Positions 25,339 through 33,365 of a stretch of 58,445 nt of DNA are shown here, piece after piece (the first letter of the stretch is position 1; every line of letters starts with the position of its first letter). The position numbers and the translations under genes are program-made. The notes under the pieces were generated by a model, which saw only the letters and a program-made list of their open reading frames with translations, searched no databases and was not told the origin of the DNA. The DNA is from Chloroflexota bacterium. Lineage in GTDB: Bacteria; Chloroflexota; Anaerolineae; SpSt-313. The stretch spans positions 1-58,445 of the forward strand of contig JAKPJZ010000018.1 in assembly GCA_029553955.1 (NCBI GenBank), read 5' to 3'.

Positions 25339-25983
25339 ATGCTCAGTACAGACACGAGTGCAACGCTGATCGGCGCCATTAGCGACCTCCAGGAGGATAC
25401 CGTCCTGGCCCTCATCGGTCAGCGCCTGGCAGCGGGCGAGGACCCGCTGCTCATTATCGAAGCCTGCCAGGAGGGGATGCGGCAGGTGGGCCTGCGCTAC
25501 GAGCGGCACGAGTACTACCTGGCCGGCCTGATCATGGCCGGCGAGATTCTGAGCCAGGTGATGGAGTTGCTGCGGCCTGTGGTTGAGCGCCGGGTCTCCG
25601 ATCGCGCCTCCGGCTGCATCCTCTTGGGCACGGTCAGGGGCGACATTCACGACCTGGGCAAGAACATTGTCACCATGCTGCTGAGTTGCCATCACTTTGC
25701 CGTCCACGACCTGGGCGTCGACGTGTCACCCAGCACCTTTGTCGAGCAAGCCGCCGAGCTGCAACCGCACGTTGTGGGCCTCTCTGGGCTGTTGACCAGC
25801 GCCTACGACGCCATGCGCGAGACGGTCACGCTGCTGCGGGCCCAGGGCTACCAGAGGCCCATCATCATCGGCGGCGGCCAGATCAGTGAAGAAGTCTGCA
25901 GGTACGTGGGCGCCGACTATTGGGCGACCGACGGGGTCGCGGGCACAGCGTTGTGCAAACGGCTGATGGCAAGCGCCCAGTAG
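25339..25983 (+). CDS. Second corrinoid (B12-binding) protein, 214 aa
   Basis: Same family as the protein at 22763-23395, but on the + strand in an operon with the GntR regulator (14-bp gap). It has the helical cap (~1-88) and the B12 motif Asp102-x-His104-xx-Gly107 (GDIHDLGKNIV), VVGLSGLLTSAYDAM and IIIGGGQISEE. The ATG at 25339 has AGGAGG ten bases upstream; the frame starts earlier, inside gntR. The divergence from the first copy points to a different methyl donor or to a sensor role coupled to the regulator. Confidence 0.9.
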   Translation: MLSTDTSATLIGAISDLQEDTVLALIGQRLAAGEDPLLIIEACQEGMRQVGLRYERHEYYLAGLIMAGEILSQVMELLRPVVERRVSDRASGCILLGTVRGDIHDLGKNIVTMLLSCHHFAVHDLGVDVSPSTFVEQAAELQPHVVGLSGLLTSAYDAMRETVTLLRAQGYQRPIIIGGGQISEEVCRYVGADYWATDGVAGTALCKRLMASAQ

Positions 25984-26008
25984 CGCCGTTGTCGTCGCCG
26001 GCTTCGCG

Positions 26009-27985
26009 CTACCCCCGCTCCACGATCTCCACATAGTCCTCGGCCACGGCATCGGCCAACGAGACGCCCAGGAAGGCCAGCAGGTCGCCGGCGACCTCCG
26101 CTTTGTGCTCGGCGTCGCGGCGGCTCCAGGTGCGGCTCTTGACCTCCACAAAGTAGCCCAGGTCGGGCTGCTGCACACGGTCGAGGTTGATGTAGAACTC
26201 CATGCCGTGGAAGAGGCAGCGCCAGCGCAGGCGGTCCTTCTGGATCGAGACCTCGCGGCTGGGGCGAAAGTACTCGCGGTAGAAGCGCAGGCTCTGCGAG
26301 GCGGGGGCCAGGAAGCGGCTGCGCGAGAGCAGCACATCGCTGGTGGCGGGCCGCTCTCGCGCCGGCCCCACCAGGGTCAGCCGGCAGCGCACGTGGCTGG
26401 CCTGGCCCTCCTCGTCGATGAAGACATCCTCTCGGTAGCGCAGTTGGCCCTCGGCGGGGTCGGCGAAGGTAAAGTAGGTGTCGTACTCGTGGTAGTGACG
26501 CCGGTGCAGGATCTCGATGCCGGGGCGCTCCAGCGCCGCCAGCACCGGCGCGGGGTCGGCCAGGCGCACCTTGGCCTGCACCTCAAAACTCTCGCCCTCC
26601 TCGGCGCCACCGATGGCCACCAGCTTGCTCAGCACCGATTGCTCGCGCTCGATGAGAAAGTGATCGATGCGTCGGGCATACTCCTGCGCCCGCGCCAGCA
26701 GGCCGGCCTCGTCGAGTGTGGTCAACTGCCGCTCGCGCAACAGCCAGCGGCCGTTGACCATCACATCGCTGACGTCGCTCGCATGCCCAGCGTACACCAA
26801 CTGGGCATAGATAGCGCCCGGATCGCGGCGGTAACGCGGCATGGTATGCGCCGCCGAGATATCTACCAGGATCAGATCGGCGCGCTTGCCCGGCTCGAGT
26901 GTGCCGCAGAGCCGCTCCAGGCGCAGCGCCTGCGCACCCAGCCGCGTGGCCATGGCCAACACCTGGGGCGCGGGCAGGGCCGTGGGGTCATTGCCGGCGC
27001 TTTTGGCCACGAACGCCGCCAGGCGCATCTCCTCGAACATGTCGAGATCGTTGTTCGAGGCCGCGCCGTCGGTGCCGATGCCGACGGCCAGGCCGCGCTC
27101 CAGCATGGCCCTGGTCGGGGCGATGCCCGAGGCCAGCTTGAGGTTGGATGACGGGCAGTGGGCCACCCCGGCCTGCACCTGCCGCAGCATGCCGATCTCG
27201 GCGTCGTCGACGTGCACGCAGTGGGCGGCCAGCACCTGCGCCTCGAGCAGCCCTTGCTCGCGCACGTAGGCGACCACCGCCTGGCCGTGCTCGGCCCGGC
27301 TTGCCTCCACCTCCGGCGCAGTCTCGGCCAGGTGGGTCAGCAGCGGCACGCCGAACTCGACGGCAAGGGCGGTGCAGGCATGCAGGACCTCGGGGGGGCA
27401 GGTGTAGGGCGCGTGTGGCGCCACCGCCGGCACCACCAGTGCATCGCCCTGCCAGGCTGCGATGAACGTGCGCGCGGCCTCCAGCGACTCTTCGAACGAC
27501 GCGGCATCGGGGGTGGGGAATTTCAACACCGTCTGCCCGCAGACGGCGCGCAGGCCCGCATCACGCACCGCTGTGGCCACGGCATCCTCAAAGTAGTACA
27601 TGTCGGCGAAGCAGGTCACGCCGGAGCGGATCATCTCGGCGCAGGCCACGAGCGTGCCCAGGCGCACGAACTCGGGGGAGACGAACTCGCGCTCCACGGG
27701 CATCATGTAGCCCAAGAGCCACACATCCAGCCGCAGGTCGTCGACCAGACCGCGCAACAGCGCCATCGGCGCGTGGGTATGCGCGTTGACCAGCCCCGGC
27801 ATGAGCACCTTGCCGCCGCAATCCAGCACCTCGGCATCGGGGCAGCCCCGCTGCATCACGTCGGCCGGGCCGACGGCGGCGATGTGGTCGTCCTCCACCA
27901 GCACGGCGCCCGGCTCGTACTGCGTCAGGGCGGCGTCCATGGTGAGCACGATGGCGTTCGTAAGCAAGAGGTGGGTGGGTGGCAT
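26009..27985 (-). CDS. Amidohydrolase (MTA/SAH-deaminase type) fused to a CYTH-like domain, 658 aa
   Basis: The N-terminal ~430 residues are an amidohydrolase with metal ligands His69, His71, His218, His255 and Asp306, and Glu221 in HLAET, as in 5-methylthioadenosine/S-adenosylhomocysteine deaminases and related enzymes. A helical linker (~430-460) leads to ~190 residues that resemble a CYTH domain: FEVQAKVRL (468-473, ExQxK in place of ExExK), LRYREDVF (~515), SIQKDRLRW (~582) and YFVEVKSRTW (611-620). CYTH proteins bind triphosphates, using Mg and basic pairs. The ATG at 27985 has AAGGA upstream. It faces the corrinoid gene with 25 bp between. A function linking SAH or purine deamination to a nucleotide-binding domain is inference. 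Confidence 0.8.
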   Translation of the reverse strand: MPPTHLLLTNAIVLTMDAALTQYEPGAVLVEDDHIAAVGPADVMQRGCPDAEVLDCGGKVLMPGLVNAHTHAPMALLRGLVDDLRLDVWLLGYMMPVEREFVSPEFVRLGTLVACAEMIRSGVTCFADMYYFEDAVATAVRDAGLRAVCGQTVLKFPTPDAASFEESLEAARTFIAAWQGDALVVPAVAPHAPYTCPPEVLHACTALAVEFGVPLLTHLAETAPEVEASRAEHGQAVVAYVREQGLLEAQVLAAHCVHVDDAEIGMLRQVQAGVAHCPSSNLKLASGIAPTRAMLERGLAVGIGTDGAASNNDLDMFEEMRLAAFVAKSAGNDPTALPAPQVLAMATRLGAQALRLERLCGTLEPGKRADLILVDISAAHTMPRYRRDPGAIYAQLVYAGHASDVSDVMVNGRWLLRERQLTTLDEAGLLARAQEYARRIDHFLIEREQSVLSKLVAIGGAEEGESFEVQAKVRLADPAPVLAALERPGIEILHRRHYHEYDTYFTFADPAEGQLRYREDVFIDEEGQASHVRCRLTLVGPARERPATSDVLLSRSRFLAPASQSLRFYREYFRPSREVSIQKDRLRWRCLFHGMEFYINLDRVQQPDLGYFVEVKSRTWSRRDAEHKAEVAGDLLAFLGVSLADAVAEDYVEIVERG

Positions 27986-28120
27986 TGGCGTATCCTTTCC
28001 GAGCCCTCGCAGCAATCGCCAGGCCACTGATAGAGCCGATCCCTGCCAATCGCTGGGCACTGGACGCAATTGTACTCCAGAATCGCACGGCGGGCCACCG
28101 TGGCACACATGAGGCCGGAA

Positions 28121-28699
28121 TCAAAGACGGGCCGCAGCCATCCGGCTACGACCCGTTTTAACTGGCGGAAGCGACGGGGATCGGTTCTGCGGATCGAAAT
28201 ACTGACCTGACCCACCCCCTCCTGCGTGCTGATCCCACCCGGAAGATCCAGTCATAGAGGGAGCGGCCGTGGGTTCGGGGGCGATGGTGCCTGTGCCATC
28301 CGGAGCGCACCGGCACCGATCCTCCGCGTCGAGGGAGCGTGGGCTCTGGCTCGCGCCCATCTGCTGGATCTGCCCATTGCGCAGGACGCAGGCGTAGACG
28401 TCGCGGAACACCGCTGGCCCGAAGCGGCAGGCGCCGGGCCAAAAGGGTCCATCGCCGCAGCGCGCTTCGGCGTCGTGGAAAACCACCATCCAGCCACATG
28501 CAGAGGGCCACACCTCGACGCGCGAGCGCTCGATGGCGGCGGCGCCGACGACGCGGCTCATGTGCTCGCGCGCCAGCCGCTCCGCCCACTGCTCGTCGCT
28601 CTGGCCCAGCAAGGCTCGATCCGGCTGCCTGGCGGCTGCGAGCAGCAGGAGTGCCACAAGGCTCACGAGCCCCAGGGCGAACCAATACCGTCTACACAT
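28121..28699 (-). CDS. Unknown exported protein, 192 aa
   Basis: A single N-terminal hydrophobic segment (~6-24, FALGLVSLVALLLLAAA) serves as signal or anchor; no lipobox is seen. The body has several cysteines (CGWMVVFHDAEARCGDG, CRFG, CVLRNGQIQQMG, CRCAPDG) and a low-complexity tail from ~145. I do not recognise a family; the middle resembles a secreted beta domain that reads a tag after a signal. AAGGAG precedes the ATG. It is the last of the - strand exported-protein train. Confidence 0.6.
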   Translation of the reverse strand: MCRRYWFALGLVSLVALLLLAAARQPDRALLGQSDEQWAERLAREHMSRVVGAAAIERSRVEVWPSACGWMVVFHDAEARCGDGPFWPGACRFGPAVFRDVYACVLRNGQIQQMGASQSPRSLDAEDRCRCAPDGTGTIAPEPTAAPSMTGSSGWDQHAGGGGSGQYFDPQNRSPSLPPVKTGRSRMAAARL

Positions 28700-28830
28700 C
28701 TCATTGCTCCTTCCGGCAGCCCCGCCGGATACCCTCGACGTGCTGCCCTCTCCTTTCAGGCAACCTCAAGCGACCACCTCATGGCGGGCACTCCTTTCGG
28801 AGGCAAGACGCTGGCGTGACAGAGCTGTAT

Positions 28831-29400
28831 CTACCATATACAACGGACCAGGGCTGCCAATAGTAACGGCTTGCGCAGAGATCCATTCCTCTTCAATCTG
28901 CCTGCCCGCTCCAGCGCCCGCAGTATCCTGGGGTCGGACCTCGGGTCCGGCCGCTCGCCGATAAAGCCGGCCTCGATGCGTACATAGTCGAGCTGTGCGC
29001 CAGGCATCACACCCGGCAGCAGCATGATGGCCACGCCGTCGAAGCTCAGCGAAGAGAGAGGGCTCCAGAACGCGCCACTGTAGATGGGCTCACTGTCGAC
29101 ACAGACGACGAAGGGTATGCCCGCGCCGCTCGCCGGTACCTCGATCTGGCCGAGCCTCTCTATCGCCGACGGAGTCAGCGTTACCTCGTGCGTCTCTCTC
29201 GCATAAGCGACAATATCCTCGATCGAGAGGATCGGCTCGTCCTGCAGCTTGAGGGTGCTCAGATCAGCCTGGGCCACCTCCGCCGGCGACAGCTTCTCGG
29301 CCAGCAAGTAGATGGCGAAACCCTCGCTGGCCGGGGTAGCGGGTCCGGCGCAGGCCGCCAACAGGGTGGCCATCAGAACAAGTGTAGAAAGCCTCTTCAT
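28831..29400 (-). CDS. Unknown lipoprotein, 189 aa
   Basis: The N-terminus is a clear type II signal peptide ending at the lipobox LLAACAG. The body begins EGFAIYLLAEKLSPAEV and holds LTPSAIERLGQIEVP and VVCVDSEPIYSGAFWSPLSSLSFDGVAI-like beta segments. The function is unknown. It is separated from the 29575 gene by 174 bp. Confidence 0.7.
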   Translation of the reverse strand: MKRLSTLVLMATLLAACAGPATPASEGFAIYLLAEKLSPAEVAQADLSTLKLQDEPILSIEDIVAYARETHEVTLTPSAIERLGQIEVPASGAGIPFVVCVDSEPIYSGAFWSPLSSLSFDGVAIMLLPGVMPGAQLDYVRIEAGFIGERPDPRSDPRILRALERAGRLKRNGSLRKPLLLAALVRCIW

Positions 29401-29574
29401 CGCGTCCCTCTTTCGTCACCTGCGGCATTGCCCTCCAGTGCAGGCACCATTCGCCGCCTGCACACGCGAGCTCCATCACAATCCCATCCGCTCCCTCAAC
29501 TGGCAGAATTCGGCGCGGTGTAGCCGCAGCAAGCACTGCTCGCCCCGCACCCAGATCTCGCAGGCGGCCAGCAT

Positions 29575-30978
29575 TCAAGGCGCGGCATCGGCGGGCACGT
29601 AGGCCACCGCCCTGATCACCTGGCTCCATCTGGCGATCTCCACTTCGCCCGCAAAGACGTAGTAGGGTCGGAGCTGATCCTGCACCTCTGCCGACCCATA
29701 GCAGCACTCGCGATAGCCCAGCGTGACGTCAGTGATCGTAAAACGCTCGTAGGTGGGTCCTGTCGTCGGCCCCTCACAGTCAAAGTAGGCCGGCCCATAC
29801 GTCTGCAGCTCCTGCCAGGCCTGCTGCACCGGCTTGAGCGGCACCGGCGCGCCTTTCACCACCTCGTGGCGCAGGTACCCCAGCGACTCCACCTCGCCCA
29901 GCGAGTTCAGGCGCACCTGCAGGCCACCGCTCATGCTCCACTGGCTGCCGACCGGCACCCCGTCGAGGCGGCGGCGGAAGCGCACCTCCCAGCCGAGCCC
30001 ATCCACTCCCGGCCATGCCTGTGCGTCGCTGGTACAGTCGGCGGACAGGAGGTCCCGCGCCCAGAGCCAGGCGCGCACCGCCGCCACGGCCTCATCCGCC
30101 GTCTGCGGGGCGCCGGCAGGCTGCGCGGGCGGATGCGAACAGGTGTAGGCGATGCTGCCGTACACGTCGAGCAACCCGTTGCCCTCCGGTCCGACCCACG
30201 ACCAGGCCGGCTGGGCGGCGCTGCTGCTCTCGCTACTGGGATCACCCGTGAACCCAAGGCCGCGGGCCACCTGGCGCGCCCGCGCCTCATCCGGCACCGC
30301 GCCCGGCACCACCTGGTACACCGGCGCCTCTGCCGGCAGGTCCGCGGGCAGGGCGTTGGCCAACACGTAGCTGCCGATGCGCGAGCGGGCATAGGGCGTG
30401 GCGTCGTCCGGTTTGGTGCAGCAGGCGATCTCCTGGCGCACCGACTCGTAGAGCGCGGCGTCAACGTACGGCCTGGCTGTCTCCAGGAGGTAGTATTCCA
30501 GTTGGTGGTCCAGATCCTGCACGATTTCGGGCTCTGGCTGATCCTGTCCTTTGGCCCCAATCCTGCCCCGCGCCTCGATCCGGCCGCCACACACGTGCAG
30601 GCTCTCCGGTCCCCCGCTCAGGTACCTGGCATCGCCGATCCAGGTGACGGCAAAACCGCCGTAGCCGGACCCACACGGGCAGCGCGGCGGCTCGCCAGCC
30701 GGGGCGTAGCCGCCGGAGAACATGGCCGCGAAGACCCGGTCGGTCTGCTCCGGCGATAGCTCCCAGGCCGGGTTGGCGCTGCCGCCGGAGAGGTCGAGCT
30801 CCACGCGTGCCCGGGTGCGCTCGATCCCTGTCGCAGGCGAGGGCGAAGCGATCGCAGTTGGCGTCGCAGCGGTTTGGCGGCTGCACGCAGGCAGCAGAGC
30901 GATGGCGCCGGCAAGGGCCAGAAACAGGCCCGTCGCGGTCCGGCTCCGGCAGCGACTACTGGTGCACAACGGCCTCAT
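29575..30978 (-). CDS. Unknown lipoprotein, 467 aa
   Basis: A type II signal ends at LLPACSRQ, then comes a Thr/Pro linker. The mature part has two regions. One (~50-190) starts ELDLSGGSANPAWELSPEQ and contains RCPCGSGYGGF. The other (~220-467) shows a repeated pattern of beta segments, ending RPYYVFAGEVEIARWSQVIRAV-like, reminiscent of PepSY/YycH-type exported domains. No catalytic motif is seen. GGAGG lies eight bases before the ATG at 30978. Role unknown; it is one of the lipoprotein series. Confidence 0.7.
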   Translation of the reverse strand: MRPLCTSSRCRSRTATGLFLALAGAIALLPACSRQTAATPTAIASPSPATGIERTRARVELDLSGGSANPAWELSPEQTDRVFAAMFSGGYAPAGEPPRCPCGSGYGGFAVTWIGDARYLSGGPESLHVCGGRIEARGRIGAKGQDQPEPEIVQDLDHQLEYYLLETARPYVDAALYESVRQEIACCTKPDDATPYARSRIGSYVLANALPADLPAEAPVYQVVPGAVPDEARARQVARGLGFTGDPSSESSSAAQPAWSWVGPEGNGLLDVYGSIAYTCSHPPAQPAGAPQTADEAVAAVRAWLWARDLLSADCTSDAQAWPGVDGLGWEVRFRRRLDGVPVGSQWSMSGGLQVRLNSLGEVESLGYLRHEVVKGAPVPLKPVQQAWQELQTYGPAYFDCEGPTTGPTYERFTITDVTLGYRECCYGSAEVQDQLRPYYVFAGEVEIARWSQVIRAVAYVPADAAP

Positions 30979-31172
30979 GGCTGCGTCCTCCTTTCATCAG
31001 TGCAGGGCGGACCCGGCGTGTCGGGCACGATGGTCGCCGGCCAAGCCGGCAGAGCACACCCTGCCAAGACGCCGCCACAGGCGTGGCATGCGATCAGACA
31101 ACGCGCCGCCAACGTCAGGCGCATAGGCCTCACTGCCGTCTCCTTTGCACTGTCTGCCAATTCAGCACCGGC

Positions 31173-33323
31173 CTACCACTGCTCCTGCCAGGTGCGGCCG
31201 CCGTCGGTCGTCCTGAGCAGCCGCCCCTCGCAGACCGCCCAGCCGGTCTGCCCGCTCACAAAGTCGAGCACGGTGGCGCCCTTGAAGGAGCCATCGTCCG
31301 GGACCGGGTTCCAGGTGTGCCCCCCATCCTGAGTGGCGTAGAGTCTGGCCCCGTCACTGGCCCAGCCACGATCGGCGTCGAGCCAGCTCCATACGAGGCT
31401 GCTGCCCATGATCGACGGCAAGGCCGCACCCGGCGCCCAGTTGGCCCCGCCGTCGCGCGTGCTGTAGAAGACGGTATCGAGCCCCTTGGCGTGGAACTGC
31501 ACCGGCAGCACGCCCACCTCCGCGCCGAAGAAGATGGGCGGCTGGGTGAGCGCCGCGCCGCCGGCCGGCGAGCAGCACTCGGGGGCAGGAGGGACCTGCG
31601 GCTGCCAGGTCGCACCGCCGTCGCTCGAAGCGTAGAGCCAGATGCCGTCGTCGCGCGCATTGCCGGTAAGCCAGCCGTGCTGCGCGTCGACGAAGCGCAG
31701 GCCGAACTTGGATCCCATGACGGGCAGCCCAGAAGCGAGCACGGGTCCCGCCTCGCGGTCCACGGGCTGGTAGCCTGCGGCCACGAGCGCCCAGGTGGCG
31801 CCGCCATCGTCCGTGCGGTAGAGCACGACGTCCTGCATGCCCACGGCCCCTCCGGCCAGCAGCGAGGCCAGAAGCCAGCCGTGCTGCGCATCGGCGAAGG
31901 TGAGGGCGAGCACCTGGGGATACCAGGTGACGGCGCGCCCCTCGGCGCCATTGGTGTCGATGGTGGCGATCTGCCAGGCCTGGCCGCCGTCGCCGGTGCG
32001 GAAGAGGATGATCTTGCCCTGGCGTTGGGGCACGGCGAGCCAGGCCGCCCGGTCGCCCCAGAAGGCGGCGTTAATGGGCGTACCGCTCAGGCTCTCGATG
32101 GCTGCACCGGCCGCGCCGGGAGGGGTCACATCCTGCCAATGGGCGCCGCCATCCGTTGTGCGCTGGATCGATCCGACGCCGGTTGCCCAGCCGCGCTTGG
32201 CATCGGCCATCTGCAGGCCAGTCAGCTCGCGGCCCGGCGGGTCGGGCGCGATGCTGCGCGCCGCCCGGCCCTCGCCAGTGGGGTCATTGTACCCCAGGGT
32301 GACGTCGTCGAGCCAGCTCGGGCGGAAGGCCTTGGCCACTGAGGCCGCGATAGGGCGACTGGCCTGCGCCGCGAGGTCGCGCACGAACAGCGTGACCTGG
32401 CGCCGGCTCTCCCAGAACGTCTCGCCGGGGTCGACGGCCAGCGTGATCGGGACGTTGGAGTAGGCGAGCAGGCCGGTGTTGGGGTTCAGCGCATAGTCGC
32501 CCATGGGCAGCGTGGCCACGTCGTAGGCCGCCACCTGCCACGAGGCGACGCCGATGCGCGCGAACTCGTACTCGAACGGCCCGCGCATGACCTGAGCCCA
32601 GAAGACCCGCCCATCGTCGGCCCAACTGTAGGGCGAGACGGAGGCCGAGTGCAGCGCCGCGGGTGCCTGGCCGCTGAGCTGCTCGACGGCGAACTGCTGC
32701 GTGGGCTCGCCCGAGGGGTCCACGAAGACGAGGGTGTTCGTGACCTTGGACGACTTGTCGGGGGCGGCGATGGCGAGCGCACGCTCGCCCGACGCGACGC
32801 GAAAGTCGAGCCCCTGGGCTGCATAGAGCCTGGTGCCCTGCCCCTGAGCGTCGTAGCGCCAGAGCTCATCCGTCCAATCCTCATCGGGGTAGCCATCGTA
32901 GCCAACGCGGCGGATGATGTACAGGTGGCCATCGTGGTACTCAGCCGCGTGATAGTGCAGCAGGTAGGCGTCGGGCACGGTGATGCTGAGCTGAAGCGCG
33001 CCCGTCTGTTGCTCCCACACAGAGACCTCGCACAGCCTGGGATCGCGCGCGCTGATCGCCATGCGCATCTCATAGCCGCCCCACGCCCGGGCCTGCAGGG
33101 GCGGGGCCGGTGTAGGCTTGGCCGGCGGAGGGGTGGCGGATGCTGTCGCCTGAGGGGTGTCCGTCGGGGGCATGCGAGCCGGCGCGAGAGTGGCGCGGGG
33201 CGTCGTCGTGGCGCCTGCAGGTAGGGGCGTCGCCGGCGAAGCGCCGGGCGCAGCCCGCAGCGCCATACAGCCGGCCGGCAAGGTGACGAGGAGCAGCGCC
33301 AGGATCAAGAGCTTCTTCATCAT
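31173..33323 (-). CDS. Beta-propeller lipoprotein with Asp-box (BNR/YCF48-like) repeats, 716 aa
   Basis: The signal ends at LPAGCMALR, followed by a Pro/Thr/Ala linker to ~75. The first half (~80-370) resembles a TolB/DPP-like propeller with no Asp boxes. The second half (~370-716) has seven Asp-box motifs (such as TTDGGAHWQDV, GDGGQAWQ, SDGGATWQP, TRDGGANW, TQDGGHTW and TTDGGRTW), each with an AQHGWL/AWLA-type turn, as in plant YCF48-type and sialidase-type propellers. Asp boxes are structural, so no enzyme activity follows. GGAG lies seven bases from the ATG. It neighbours two further large proteins with the same repeat. Confidence 0.82.
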   Translation of the reverse strand: MMKKLLILALLLVTLPAGCMALRAAPGASPATPLPAGATTTPRATLAPARMPPTDTPQATASATPPPAKPTPAPPLQARAWGGYEMRMAISARDPRLCEVSVWEQQTGALQLSITVPDAYLLHYHAAEYHDGHLYIIRRVGYDGYPDEDWTDELWRYDAQGQGTRLYAAQGLDFRVASGERALAIAAPDKSSKVTNTLVFVDPSGEPTQQFAVEQLSGQAPAALHSASVSPYSWADDGRVFWAQVMRGPFEYEFARIGVASWQVAAYDVATLPMGDYALNPNTGLLAYSNVPITLAVDPGETFWESRRQVTLFVRDLAAQASRPIAASVAKAFRPSWLDDVTLGYNDPTGEGRAARSIAPDPPGRELTGLQMADAKRGWATGVGSIQRTTDGGAHWQDVTPPGAAGAAIESLSGTPINAAFWGDRAAWLAVPQRQGKIILFRTGDGGQAWQIATIDTNGAEGRAVTWYPQVLALTFADAQHGWLLASLLAGGAVGMQDVVLYRTDDGGATWALVAAGYQPVDREAGPVLASGLPVMGSKFGLRFVDAQHGWLTGNARDDGIWLYASSDGGATWQPQVPPAPECCSPAGGAALTQPPIFFGAEVGVLPVQFHAKGLDTVFYSTRDGGANWAPGAALPSIMGSSLVWSWLDADRGWASDGARLYATQDGGHTWNPVPDDGSFKGATVLDFVSGQTGWAVCEGRLLRTTDGGRTWQEQW

Positions 33324-33365
33324 GCCTCAACTCCTTTCTGCCGCCCAGAGGCTTTCCATCCACCC

